From Nitrospirota bacterium (GTDB lineage Bacteria; Nitrospirota; Thermodesulfovibrionia; Thermodesulfovibrionales; UBA6898), in the NCBI GenBank assembly GCA_016214855.1, contig JACRMT010000005.1, positions 62,001-126,000 of the forward strand: a stretch of DNA of 64,000 bases, given 5' to 3'. The notes beneath the pieces are model-generated. The model did not search any database and had not been told where the DNA came from. It saw only the letters and a list, made by a program, of their open reading frames with translations. Below are positions 43,229 through 51,215 of this stretch, one piece after another. A program made the position numbers and the translations under genes. How positions within the stretch are numbered: position 1 is the first letter of the stretch; each line of letters starts with the position of its first letter.

Positions 43229-43512
43229 GACTTCCTCCTGTTTGCCGGCTCATAGCGTTTAACCCGTATCGTCCAGAAAAGTTTCCGACATGTATTGTGT
43301 TCCCGGACCGATCTTTGAACGCAATGCGGTACATAACATAGCAATTACCGCCGCTGCTTTTTCCTCCGGGAACGGGTAATGATCCGGAGGATAATGTTTC
43401 TGCTTAAAGAAAATATATACCATCCATGCAGCGTTAGTCAAAAAACGCAATTTGTAGTACAATAGCACGTAAAGAAACGTGTAAAATTTTCGTGAAAAGG
43501 CCGGTAGTAAAT

Positions 43513-44613
43513 ATGAAAACAGATAAAAGATCATCCGTGCGGTTCATTGCGGTGCTGGCAGTTTTTTTGTTCTCTGTCGTGCCGGGCAATGCCGGCGCTC
43601 GCCTTGCAGCAGAATTAGAGCATAGTGATAATGCCGGCAGCAGTATCCCTAATCCCTCGGGGCGGCTTGAAACAGCCGTTATGCCTGGGGCATCCTCGCA
43701 GACGTATTATGTAGTCAGTGACAACCTCTATGTCCTTGTCCAAAAACCGATGGCTAAAGCATACGGCGCATTTTCCATGAAACCGGTTATCGTGTCTGAT
43801 GTTGCCGGCTACAGTGACGAAGACACAGGGCCTGCAGGTTTGGCATCAGGAGATACGCTGCGTGCCGGCGAAAGCAGTTCCTTTGATCGCGCTGAGCAGG
43901 GGAGTGAGAAGCTTCAGGGGACAGAGGTAGCCATTAATATGAATTTCAGGAGAGCAGCAGACAAACCGGAGAAACCTGGTGCCGGAGCTGATAGTTCCCA
44001 GGATAATGAAGATATTGCAGACCCGTTGGAGCCGATAAACCGCGTTTTCTTCACCTTCAACGATAAGTTTTATTTCTGGGCGGTGAAACCTGCGGCCCGT
44101 GTCTATGGACTTATCGTGCCGGAATGGGGCCGGATGAGAGTACGGAATGTATTTGATAACGTGCAGGCTCCGGTAAGGCTGGTCAATGCACTCCTACAGC
44201 TAAAGATGCATAAGGTTGGAACAGAATTCGCCAGGTTTGTTCTCAACAGCACCGTTGGCGTTGCCGGATTATTCGATATCGCTTCCAGACACCCTGAACT
44301 CATCACCAGCGAAGAGGACCTGGGCCAGACTTTCGGCGCCTATGGATTAGGGGAGGGGTTCTATCTTGTTTTGCCGTTCCTGGGGCCTTCTTCCCTGCGG
44401 GATACGGCAGGAACGGTCGGTGACTATTTTCTTGACCCCATAGGGCACATAACGCCGGTGAGGGATGCGATAGTCGTGCGGTCTTTTGATCGGGTCAATG
44501 ATACTTCTTTCAAGATCGGCGATTATGAAGACATCAAGGAATCTGCAATGGATGCGTACATTTCAATACGGGATATGTATAAGCAGTTCAGGAGAAACAA
44601 AATTCGGGAGTAA
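43513..44613 (+). CDS. mlaA: MlaA-like outer-membrane phospholipid-removal protein with long N-terminal extension
   Basis: MlaA extracts misplaced phospholipids from the outer leaflet of the outer membrane. The MlaA/VacJ core occupies about residues 165-366: ADPLEPINRVFFTFNDKFYFWAVKPAARVYG, VRNVFDNVQAPVRLVNALLQ, RFVLNSTVGVAGLFDIAS, DLGQTFGAYGLGEGFYLVLPFLGPSSLRDT and YFLDPI. Two things are odd. About 130 extra residues precede the core, and the signal sequence (SVRFIAVLAVFLFSVVPGNA) has no lipobox Cys, so it would not be a lipoprotein as MlaA usually is. The start at 43513 is preferred over a GTG at 43492. It is convergent with mlaC, with only 11 nt between. Confidence 0.85.
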   Translation: MKTDKRSSVRFIAVLAVFLFSVVPGNAGARLAAELEHSDNAGSSIPNPSGRLETAVMPGASSQTYYVVSDNLYVLVQKPMAKAYGAFSMKPVIVSDVAGYSDEDTGPAGLASGDTLRAGESSSFDRAEQGSEKLQGTEVAINMNFRRAADKPEKPGAGADSSQDNEDIADPLEPINRVFFTFNDKFYFWAVKPAARVYGLIVPEWGRMRVRNVFDNVQAPVRLVNALLQLKMHKVGTEFARFVLNSTVGVAGLFDIASRHPELITSEEDLGQTFGAYGLGEGFYLVLPFLGPSSLRDTAGTVGDYFLDPIGHITPVRDAIVVRSFDRVNDTSFKIGDYEDIKESAMDAYISIRDMYKQFRRNKIRE

Positions 44614-44624
44614 TTGCCCCCGGA

Positions 44625-45233
44625 TTACTTGACTACTTTTTCCCTCAAACGCCTTACCAGGTCGTTGTACGAACTTGACCTTATGATCTGAGTGAACTGT
44701 GTCCTGTAGTTGTTCACGAGGCTTACGCCCTCGACGATAATGTCATATACTTCCCATTTATCCTTTTTCCTGAGAATCCGGTATTCAACCGGGATGCTGA
44801 GCCCTTTTTTGTCAACGATCTTCGTTTTAACCACGGCGTAATCGCCGTCTGATTTCTCGTCGTAATACACGACTTTTTCATTTTCGTACCGCTCAATTTT
44901 TTTGATGTAGGTGTTTTCAAGGAGATCGGAATAAAGGGCCACGAACTCCTTCTGCTCGGCAGGAGTCCGGTCCTTCCAGTGGGCGGCAAGTGATCTTTTT
45001 GCCATCTCCTCAAAGTCGAAACGCTTTATTACCGTCTGGCGGATGCCGGAACGCCGCTCTTTTTCCTTTTCCGGCTTCCTTAATTCCTTGTCATTGAGGA
45101 TCTTCATGACCGCATCGACCGTTTCCTTCACCTGATCGGTCGGTTCGCCTGCCTTTGCACTGAGAGGGAAGCAGGCCAGAGAGAGTCCTGCAATGAAGGC
45201 CACAAGGGCCAGGGAGAGCCTGTTTTTTTTCAT
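44625..45233 (-). CDS. mlaC: MlaC-like periplasmic phospholipid carrier
   Basis: 202 residues with a signal peptide (MKKNRLSLALVAFIAGLSLA, cleavage near SAKAG). The MlaC/Ttg2D domain shows DQVKETVDAVMKILND, FDFEEMAKRSLAAHWKDRTPAEQKEFVALYSDLLENTYIKKIERY, and the late VEYRILRKKDKWEVYDIIVEGVSLVNNYRTQFTQII. It ferries phospholipids between MlaA at the outer membrane and the MlaFED complex in the inner membrane. It is the last gene of the mlaEFDC operon, starting 5 nt after mlaD. Confidence 0.93.
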   Translation of the reverse strand: MKKNRLSLALVAFIAGLSLACFPLSAKAGEPTDQVKETVDAVMKILNDKELRKPEKEKERRSGIRQTVIKRFDFEEMAKRSLAAHWKDRTPAEQKEFVALYSDLLENTYIKKIERYENEKVVYYDEKSDGDYAVVKTKIVDKKGLSIPVEYRILRKKDKWEVYDIIVEGVSLVNNYRTQFTQIIRSSSYNDLVRRLREKVVK

Positions 45234-45238
45234 GAATG

Positions 45239-45679
45239 CTATACCTTTCCGAATACGAATTTTGAGATCAATTCCTCGATATCAACGGCAGATTCCGTGT
45301 CCCTGATCTTCCCGCCGGTTGGGAGGATTTTGTCCGAGCCGCCCGGAGTTATCTGGATGAACTTCTCGCCGATCAGCCCCTTTGTTTTTATGGAGGCAAT
45401 TGCGTCGTCATGGACCTTTACGCTGTCATCAAGGGTGAGTTCCAGTAATGCCGTATTATTGCTCAGACGTATATTTTTTATCGAGCCCACTTCAACCCCG
45501 GCTATCTCGACAACCGCTCCGGGCTTTATGCCGCCGGCCTTTTCGAACTCGGCGAGGAGAGTATATCCTCTTTTGCCGGTGAGGTCCAGGTTGCCGAGCT
45601 TCACGGAAAGATACCCGACTGAAAGAATTCCTATCAGCAGAAAGATGCCCACTGCAAGTTCAAGATCGAATTTTTTCAT
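45239..45679 (-). CDS. mlaD: MlaD-like MCE-domain protein
   Basis: 146 residues: an N-terminal membrane anchor (LELAVGIFLLIGILSVGYLSVKLG) and one MCE domain (GYTLLAEFEKAGGIKPGAVVEIAGVEVGSIKNIRL, SIKTKGLIGEKFIQITPGGSDKILPTGGKIRDT). A single MCE domain with a short tail is typical of MlaD, the periplasmic ring of the MlaFEDB transporter. It lies between mlaF (11 nt) and mlaC (5 nt) on the minus strand. Confidence 0.94.
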   Translation of the reverse strand: MKKFDLELAVGIFLLIGILSVGYLSVKLGNLDLTGKRGYTLLAEFEKAGGIKPGAVVEIAGVEVGSIKNIRLSNNTALLELTLDDSVKVHDDAIASIKTKGLIGEKFIQITPGGSDKILPTGGKIRDTESAVDIEELISKFVFGKV

Positions 45680-45690
45680 CGTTGTTCTCC

Positions 45691-46440
45691 TCAGGATATG
45701 ATATCGATAGGCCCTTCGAGCGAGCCGGTGATGAACTGTTTTACGACAGGATTGGTCGAGTTCCTGATCTCATCAGGAGTCCCTGCCTGTTCAATGATCC
45801 CATTATGCAGCACGGCTACCTTGTCGACGATCCCGAAGATGCCGGGAACCTCGTGGCTTATGATCACTGCCGTAAAACCGTATTTATCATGTGTTGTTTT
45901 TATGAGCTTATGGATCGAACTGGTGATGACCGGATCGAGGCCGGTCGTCGGTTCGTCAAAGATCACCAGGGAAGGTTCTGTTATGAGTGCCCGCGCAAGG
46001 GCCGCACGTTTTTTCATGCCTCCACTCAATTCTTCCGGAAATTTGTTTCCCCGGTCTCCCAGGCCTACGTCCTCAAGCGCACGCATGACCCTTTCCTGTA
46101 TCTCAGCTTTCCTCATGCTGGTCTTTTCTTTCAGGGGAAAGGCTACATTTTCTGCCACGGTCATGGAATCGAACAATGCCCCCCCCTGGAAAAGAACACC
46201 GAGTTTTTCCCGTATCCGGTCAAGCTCAGCCAGCGGGAGTTTTGTGATATCGATGCCGTCTATCAGGACCTGCCCTGCATCCGGCCTGAGAAGACCCATA
46301 ATGTGCTTGACCAGGACGCTCTTGCCGCATCCGCTCTTGCCCACGACCGTAACGATCTTGCCGGTCGGGATGAGCAGGTCTGCGCCTTTCAGCACGTTCT
46401 GACCCTTAAACGATTTATAAAGACCGATGAGTTCGATCAT
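45691..46440 (-). CDS. mlaF: MlaF-like ABC transporter ATPase
   Basis: 249 residues, a single ABC cassette on the cytoplasmic side of the phospholipid transporter. Walker A GKSGCGKSVLVKHIMGL (near 34), Q-loop FQGGALFDSMTVAENVAFPL, signature LSGGMKKRAALARAL, Walker B LVIFDEPTTGLDP and the switch His in IISHEV. The LFDSMTV and LSGGMKKR wording is characteristic of the MlaF branch. It follows mlaE by about 30 nt. Confidence 0.95.
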   Translation of the reverse strand: MIELIGLYKSFKGQNVLKGADLLIPTGKIVTVVGKSGCGKSVLVKHIMGLLRPDAGQVLIDGIDITKLPLAELDRIREKLGVLFQGGALFDSMTVAENVAFPLKEKTSMRKAEIQERVMRALEDVGLGDRGNKFPEELSGGMKKRAALARALITEPSLVIFDEPTTGLDPVITSSIHKLIKTTHDKYGFTAVIISHEVPGIFGIVDKVAVLHNGIIEQAGTPDEIRNSTNPVVKQFITGSLEGPIDIIS

Positions 46441-46469
46441 ATCTCTTCCCTATTCGTTCCCTCTGTCCT

Positions 46470-47240
46470 CTATATCAGAAATGATCCGAGTGAATAGTCC
46501 CATATGAGGATCAATATGGATGACAGAACAACTGCCTCGGTCGTTGCCTTGCTCACGCCTGCAGCCCCAAAGCCTGAGTTGAAACCCTTATAGCAGGAGA
46601 TCCACGAAACAATGAGACCGAAGCTGACGGATTTATAGAACCCCAGGAGGACGTCTTTCATCTCAACATAATCTTCCATGAGAGAAAAATACGTGCCGCC
46701 GCTGATACCCAGAAGCTTTACCCCGACAAGGTATCCCCCATAAATGCCGATAACGTCGAATATCGCCGTGATAAGGGGGAAGACGATCAATGCCGCAGTG
46801 ATATTCGGAACGATCAGATACCGGATCGGGTTGAGGGCCATGGCGGTGAGCGCATCGATCTGCTCTGAAATTCTCATCATGCCCAGTTCAGCCGTAAGAG
46901 CTGAGCCGGCTCTGCCGGTCACCATGAGCGCTGAGAGTACAGGGCCCAGTTCGCGGATAAGACTGAGCGCTATGCCGGGGCCCAGAAGGGCTTCGGAGCC
47001 GAATTTTCTGAGAATGTAATACAGCTGAAGAGCCAGCACCATGCCGGTAAAAGACCCTGTCAGAAGGATGACGAGCATGGATTTGTTCCCGAAGAAGCGC
47101 ATCTGGCGCAGCAGCTGTTTGAACTTAAAGGGAGGCTTGAATATCATCTTGAGAGCGCTCAGGAGGAAAAGGAACATCCTGCCCATTTCTCTGAGCGTCG
47201 ATAACGCATATCTGCCGGCCATCCTCAATAAATTCGCCAT
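46470..47240 (-). CDS. mlaE: MlaE-like permease
   Basis: 256 residues, integral inner-membrane permease of the phospholipid ABC transporter. It contains about five hydrophobic segments and the MlaE family motifs FTGMVLALQLYYILRKFGSE, LIRELGPVLSALMVTGRAGSALTAELGMMRISEQIDALTAMALNPIRYLIVPN and SFGLIVSWISCYKGFNSGFGAAGVSKATTEAVV. It is the first gene of mlaEFDC, facing away from larB with about 180 nt between coding starts. Confidence 0.95.
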   Translation of the reverse strand: MANLLRMAGRYALSTLREMGRMFLFLLSALKMIFKPPFKFKQLLRQMRFFGNKSMLVILLTGSFTGMVLALQLYYILRKFGSEALLGPGIALSLIRELGPVLSALMVTGRAGSALTAELGMMRISEQIDALTAMALNPIRYLIVPNITAALIVFPLITAIFDVIGIYGGYLVGVKLLGISGGTYFSLMEDYVEMKDVLLGFYKSVSFGLIVSWISCYKGFNSGFGAAGVSKATTEAVVLSSILILIWDYSLGSFLI

Positions 47241-47417
47241 ATTAACGCTTTATTATACAGGAAGGTGGCAAAAAGTTGTCGTCAGAATAACGGGCTCTGC
47301 AACCGATCTTTCATGCCGCCAGACACCGGAAGCTTGCTCCCGTTTGTCCCGGTATACTATTCTTTAAGCTGGCGGATCGTGCAATATTCCGATGTCGTCA
47401 GGGGGGCAGGTTATCGC

Positions 47418-48155
47418 ATGAATAATGATCAGATAAAAAAAATCATTCAGGCTGTGCAGAAGGGTGAACTGGCTGTAGAAGAGGCTGTAAGGAAGATGCA
47501 GCATCTCCCCTATGAAGATATCTCCTTTGCCAGGGTCGATCATCACCGCCACCTGAGGCAGGGTGTGCCTGAGGTGATCTTCGCTTCCGGCAAGACCGAA
47601 AAGCAGGTGATCGAAATAGCGCGGACCATGTATAAGAAGAGCAGAAGTTTTTTGATCACCAGGGCAACAGAGAAGATATACAGGTCTCTGAAGATCAAGG
47701 GCGCTTCTTTTCATGCCCTGTCAGGCGTGATCTCCATTGGCGGGCAAAAGAAGAAGACCGGTAATGTGCTTGTCCTCACTGCCGGGACCTCGGATATCCC
47801 TGTTGCTGAAGAGGCTGCAGTTACTGCAGCATTCCTTGGAAGCAGCGTAACTACCGTCTATGATGTTGGTGTTGCCGGCCTTCATCGTCTGATGGACAGA
47901 AAAGAAGAACTCGGAAAAGCGCGGGTGATCATCATTGTTGCCGGCATGGAGGGTGCGCTTCCTTCTGTTGTCGGCGGCATGACAGACCGGCCGATCATTG
48001 CAGTGCCTACATCAATCGGTTATGGCACCAGTTTCAATGGCCTTACCGCGCTTTTTGCGATGCTGAACTCCTGTGTTCCCGGCATTGCAGTGGTGAACAT
48101 AGACAACGGCTTTGGCGCCGGCTGCCTTGGGCATAAGATAAATACCATTCGTTGA
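47418..48155 (+). CDS. larB: LarB-like nickel pincer cofactor biosynthesis protein
   Basis: LarB carboxylates and hydrolyses nicotinic acid adenine dinucleotide at the start of the nickel-pincer nucleotide pathway used by lactate racemase-type enzymes. 245 residues. The N-terminal LarB part is RKMQHLPYEDISFARVDHHRHLRQGVPEVIFASGKTEKQVIEI. The AIR-carboxylase-like C-terminus includes VLTAGTSDIPVAEEAAVTAAFLG, VYDVGVAGLHRL, VIIIVAGMEGALPSVVGGMTDRPIIAVPTSIGYGTSFNGLTALFAML and NIDNGFGAGC. The start at 47418 has a GGGGGGCAGG site; an upstream open frame reads as non-coding. No larC, larE or larA lies nearby. Confidence 0.92.
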   Translation: MNNDQIKKIIQAVQKGELAVEEAVRKMQHLPYEDISFARVDHHRHLRQGVPEVIFASGKTEKQVIEIARTMYKKSRSFLITRATEKIYRSLKIKGASFHALSGVISIGGQKKKTGNVLVLTAGTSDIPVAEEAAVTAAFLGSSVTTVYDVGVAGLHRLMDRKEELGKARVIIIVAGMEGALPSVVGGMTDRPIIAVPTSIGYGTSFNGLTALFAMLNSCVPGIAVVNIDNGFGAGCLGHKINTIR

Positions 48156-48229
48156 TTGTAAGGTTTCAGTGGATGCGGTAACATAACGCACCCTACACCT
48201 GCTTAAGGCACCTACTGTTTGGCTCTTAC

Positions 48230-48285
48230 CTCAAGAGGGGGTTTATTCCTCCCCTTAAGATAAGGGGAGGCGAGGAGGGGTTATG
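48230..48285. repeat. Dispersed palindromic element, copy C
   Basis: CCTCCCCTTAAGATAAGGGGAGG forms a 9-bp hairpin (key halves CTCCCCTTA and TAAGGGGAG), followed by CGAGGAGGGGTTATGA. It is a related but more diverged member of the C/G-rich palindrome family and lies between larB and the cupin gene. Confidence 0.6.
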
Positions 48286-48427
48286 ATTCTTCCGCGCTTT
48301 GCTGAAGAGTTACCTTTGATTCCCAAGCATGCCGGATCGGGAAACGAAAATCCCCTCTGCTTTTATGGCCGGAACCTCTCTACCTCAAAAGGCATGCCAG
48401 AGTTTATATCGATACCCAAGTGACTAT

Positions 48428-48790
48428 TTACTTCGACCTTGCATAGTCGATCATCCCTTGAAAATCAATGACAACTGCTTCCTCGTCTCCTACGACCCAA
48501 GCGTCATGACCAGAGGGGAGTAAGGAAACATCACCAGCCCTACACTCGATCTCTGATCCATCATCCATTCGAATCATTAGCACACCCGAAACGTGATACT
48601 GGAAATGTGGTGCTTCGCAACTCTCTGTTTTAGCCAACGGCTTTACTGAAGTTGACCATCTCCAGCCGGGCTCAAAGACTGCACGACCCACGGTCGCCCC
48701 ACCAATGTTAATAAGCTCCACTTTTCCCTTTGGGAAGTCGCGTACTTCATCCGGCTTATTAAAACTTTTTAATTCGGCTTTCTCTTCCAT
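48428..48790 (-). CDS. Small cupin-domain protein
   Basis: 120 residues folding as a single cupin barrel, opening MEEKAELKSFNKPDEVRDFP. It shows VGRAVFEPGWRWSTSVKP, then APHFQYHVSGVLMIRMDDGSEIECRAGDVSLLPSGHDAWVVGDEEAVVIDF. His residues in PHFQYHVSG could bind a metal. The function is unknown. The ATG at 48790 has AGGAGGT four nt upstream; a GTG two codons earlier overlaps that site and is not used. It is a lone gene flanked by repeat-bearing intergenic DNA. Confidence 0.8.
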   Translation of the reverse strand: MEEKAELKSFNKPDEVRDFPKGKVELINIGGATVGRAVFEPGWRWSTSVKPLAKTESCEAPHFQYHVSGVLMIRMDDGSEIECRAGDVSLLPSGHDAWVVGDEEAVVIDFQGMIDYARSK

Positions 48791-48845
48791 ATGCACCTCC
48801 TAAGTAGTAATGTACATTTTATCACAGATAAGATATCATGCAATT

Positions 48846-48872
48846 ACAAGCTTGTAGCGTGTAGCGCCTGCT
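48846..48872. repeat. Short degenerate 7-bp array upstream of the thiamine operon
   Basis: Two clear period-7 units, GTAGCGT and GTAGCGC, with weaker flanking units. The rest of 48873-49003 holds no gene or feature I can name. Confidence 0.35.
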
Positions 48873-49003
48873 GAGCTCTCAATACGACATTCTGATCCTT
48901 CATTAACCAGCGGCCGTTAAACTGAATGGTGTTATCTGGAGAATCAGATCGATTTCTGATTGCCCACGCCCATTGAGTGACTGTCACGTGTGCCTGAGTC
49001 AAA

Positions 49004-49033
49004 TTGACATTATCTTTTCTGCTCCACTATACT
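49004..49033 (+). promoter_or_regulatory. Sigma70 promoter of the thiamine operon
   Basis: TTGACA (49004-49009), 18 nt spacer, TATACT (49028-49033), ending just before the riboswitch. Confidence 0.75.
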
Positions 49034-49040
49034 TTAATCA

Positions 49041-49135
49041 ACCCTTGGGGGAGGCTGCTGAGGCCTGAGAGTCTCTCGATAAAACGGGAGAGACCCCTTG
49101 TACCTGATACGGATAATTCCGACGGAGGAAACAGG
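49041..49135 (+). promoter_or_regulatory. TPP riboswitch (THI element)
   Basis: All THI-box landmarks are present in order: GGGGGAGGCTG, the CTGAGAG core (49064-49070), a variable hairpin (CTCTCG with CGGGAGAG), ACCCCTTG, then TACCTGATACGGATAATTCC and GACGGAGGAA. It binds thiamine pyrophosphate and controls the thiS-thiG-thiE-thiC genes. A terminator hairpin follows 19 nt later. Confidence 0.93.
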
Positions 49136-49153
49136 GAATTGATCAGAAAAGGC

Positions 49154-49187
49154 AACCGTATCCTGAAAGGGATGCGGTTTTTTGTTT
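49154..49187 (+). terminator. Riboswitch-linked terminator (attenuator) before thiS
   Basis: AACCGTATCC pairs with GGGATGCGGTT around a short loop and is followed by six T. Ligand-bound riboswitch would favour this hairpin. The only purine-rich ribosome site candidate for thiS (AAAGGGAT) lies in its 3' arm, so the hairpin may also block translation of thiS. Confidence 0.85.
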
Positions 49188-49188
49188 T

Positions 49189-49389
49189 ATGAAACTGAAA
49201 ATTAACGGCGAAGACAGAGACAATATCAGCGCTCAAACAGTGCAGGAACTGCTTGAAGACCTGAAGATCACAGTCGGCAGGGTGGCTGTTGAGGTAAACA
49301 TGGTCATAGTAAGAAGAACGGAATATGAGCAGTTCAGGCTCAATGACGGAGACGTGGTCGAGATCGTTAACTTTGTTGGCGGGGGATGA
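49189..49389 (+). CDS. thiS: Sulfur carrier protein ThiS
   Basis: 66-residue ubiquitin-like sulfur carrier for the thiazole ring of thiamine. It opens MKLKINGEDRDNISAQTVQE and ends VEIVNFVGGG with the essential C-terminal Gly-Gly that becomes a thiocarboxylate. It starts right after the riboswitch terminator. thiG follows, separated by about 260 nt that include a palindromic repeat. The activating enzyme ThiF is not visible in the window. Confidence 0.92.
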   Translation: MKLKINGEDRDNISAQTVQELLEDLKITVGRVAVEVNMVIVRRTEYEQFRLNDGDVVEIVNFVGGG

Positions 49390-49426
49390 GGTTGTTCAAA
49401 GTTCCGAGTTTGTCATTCTCTCGAAA

Positions 49427-49512
49427 ATACCCCTCACCCAACCCTCTCCCCCAAGGGGCGAGGGACCAAATGTTTCCCTCCCTTGAGGGGAGGGATTAAG
49501 GGCGGGTGAAAG
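49427..49512. repeat. Dispersed palindromic element, copy D, between thiS and thiG
   Basis: Starts ACCCCTCACCCAACCCTCTC, has a CCCCCAAGGGG hairpin, then CCCTCCCTTGAGGGGAGGG and ends GGGCGGGTGA. Overall it is an imperfect inverted repeat. It sits within an operon without an obvious terminator run. Confidence 0.65.
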
Positions 49513-49647
49513 TAAAGAAGGATTCCGAATACCCAGACTTCGATCAAGCTATCCGGAATGACTGAATAGGCTGATGTGTAGAATTACGTTCAATCTCATT
49601 ATCAGAATGTGGAACTTTGAATATTGAACGAAGTTTACGGAGGAAAT

Positions 49648-50418
49648 ATGGAAGATACGCTTATCATTAGAGGGATAGAGTTCAAGTCCCGGCTCTGGGT
49701 AGGGACAGGAAAATACAAGGATTTTGAGGAGACGAAGAAAGCTATCGAGGCATCGGGCGCTGATGTGGTGACTGTAGCAGTCAGGCGCACGAATATCACG
49801 GACAGGAAGTCTGAGAACCTTCTCGATTTCCTCGATCCGAAGAAATACAAGATCCTTCCTAACACTGCGGGCTGTTATACGGTCGAGGATGCGCTCAGGT
49901 ATTCGCGGCTTGCGCGCGAGGCAGGGGTGTCTGACCTTATCAAGATCGAGGTGATTGGCGACGAAAAGACACTTTTCCCTGATGTGATCGGCCTTCTGAA
50001 GGCGACCGAGATCCTTGCAAAGGAAGGGTTTATCGTGTTCCCTTATACGAACGATGATCCGATCATGGCAAAAAGGCTTGTTGATGCAGGCGCTGCTGCG
50101 GTCATGCCGCTTGCTGCGCCGATCGGCTCAGGTCTCGGGATCAGGAACCCTTACAATCTCAAAATTATTCTTGAGCAGGCAACCGTCCCGATCATTGTGG
50201 ACGCAGGAGTGGGAACAGCATCCGATGTTGCATTTGCCATGGAACTGGGCTGCGATGCAGTTCTGCTGAACACGGCAATAGCAGGCGCAAAGGACCCGAT
50301 CGCCATGGCATCGGCCATGAAGTATGGGGTGATCGCCGGCCGGCTTGCATACAAGGCAGGCAGGATCCCGCGGAAACTCTATGCAACAGCAAGCAGCCCC
50401 TTTGACGGCATGCTGTAA
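49648..50418 (+). CDS. thiG: Thiazole synthase ThiG
   Basis: Builds the thiazole phosphate from deoxyxylulose phosphate, ThiS thiocarboxylate and dehydroglycine. 256 residues from 49648, where GGAGGAAAT gives the ribosome site (an earlier ATG at 49624 has none). Motifs include [52 protein letters not shown], the Schiff-base Lys in [48 protein letters not shown] and [34 protein letters not shown]. It is a complete protein. Confidence 0.95.
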   Translation: MEDTLIIRGIEFKSRLWVGTGKYKDFEETKKAIEASGADVVTVAVRRTNITDRKSENLLDFLDPKKYKILPNTAGCYTVEDALRYSRLAREAGVSDLIKIEVIGDEKTLFPDVIGLLKATEILAKEGFIVFPYTNDDPIMAKRLVDAGAAAVMPLAAPIGSGLGIRNPYNLKIILEQATVPIIVDAGVGTASDVAFAMELGCDAVLLNTAIAGAKDPIAMASAMKYGVIAGRLAYKAGRIPRKLYATASSPFDGML

Positions 50419-50423
50419 AGATA

Positions 50424-50465
50424 GTGATGCGTGATCAGTAATGAGTGTTGATTGGTGAGTAAAGC
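50424..50465. repeat. 7-bp tandem array between thiG and thiE
   Basis: Period-7 units GTGATGC, GTGATCA, GTAATGA, GTGTTGA, TTGGTGA and a partial GTAAAGC, starting 5 nt after the thiG stop codon. The GTAATGA unit is identical to units in the array at 11366-11453. Confidence 0.75.
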
Positions 50466-50477
50466 AGCTGTTGATAA

Positions 50478-50571
50478 AGAGCCCCTCCTTACCAAGGAGG
50501 GGTGCGGGGAGGTTATGATGGTTATTTATTCATACCCCACCCGACCTCCCCTTGTAAAGGGGAGGAGTCAG
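50478..50571. repeat. Dispersed palindromic element, copy E, between thiG and thiE
   Basis: Two hairpins, CCCCTCCTTACCAAGGAGGGG and CCTCCCCTTGTAAAGGGGAGG (key halves CCCTCCTT/AAGGAGGG and CTCCCCTT/AAGGGGAG), are separated by an A+T-rich loop. The element almost fills the gap before thiE. Confidence 0.7.
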
Positions 50572-50588
50572 CACGTGTGTAAGTTGTA

Positions 50589-51215
50589 ATGGCGACACCC
50601 GATTTCAGGTTGTATCTCATAACCGACAGAAAGTTATTCGGCTCTTCAGACGCGATGCTGGACGCCATTGAAAAGGCCCTCCGGGGCGGCGTGAAAGCTG
50701 TTCAGCTGAGGGAAAAGGACCTTGGGATCAGGGAACTTCTTGATCTGGCATACAGGATGAGGGCACTGACCGCGAGATACGGTGCAAAGCTCTTTATCAA
50801 TGACCGGGTCGATATTGCGCTGGCTGTTGATGCGGACGGCGTGCATCTCAGCCGGACGAGCATACCGGTGCAGGCAGCCCGCAAGGCATCTGGCGAAAGA
50901 TTGATGATCGGTGTTTCAACGCATGGAGTACAAGAGGCTCAGCAGGCCGAGGCAGATGGCGCCGATCTTATAACACTGGGGCCGGTGTACGAAACGCCTT
51001 CAAAAATGCAGTACGGCATGCCGATCGGCATTCATCTGCTGAACGAAGCGGCAAGAAATTGCAATATACCGGTCTTTGCGATAGGCGGCATAACGATCGG
51101 ACGAATAGAGGAAGTATTGAGACAGGGAGCATTCGGGGCAGCGCTCATATCAGCTGTCCTGACGGCTGAGGATATTCAAAAAACCACAGAGGAGTTTATA
51201 AGGAAACTATCATGA
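50589..51215 (+). CDS. thiE: Thiamine-phosphate synthase ThiE
   Basis: Joins the pyrimidine and thiazole moieties into thiamine phosphate. 208-residue TIM barrel with LYLITDRKLFG, GGVKAVQLREKDLGIREL, KLFINDRVDIALAVDADGVHLS, IGVSTHGVQEAQQAEADGADLITLGPVYETPSK and PVFAIGGITIGRIEEVLRQGAFGAALISAVL. The usual phosphate-binding and Mg residues are visible. Its stop overlaps the thiC start by 4 nt, so the two are coupled. Confidence 0.94.
   Translation: MATPDFRLYLITDRKLFGSSDAMLDAIEKALRGGVKAVQLREKDLGIRELLDLAYRMRALTARYGAKLFINDRVDIALAVDADGVHLSRTSIPVQAARKASGERLMIGVSTHGVQEAQQAEADGADLITLGPVYETPSKMQYGMPIGIHLLNEAARNCNIPVFAIGGITIGRIEEVLRQGAFGAALISAVLTAEDIQKTTEEFIRKLS

Noticed and set aside
43259..43534. 91-codon minus-strand frame in the htrA-mlaA gap
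   Set aside because: It overlaps the mlaA start, has no ribosome site, and an initial impression of a small membrane subunit did not hold up to inspection.
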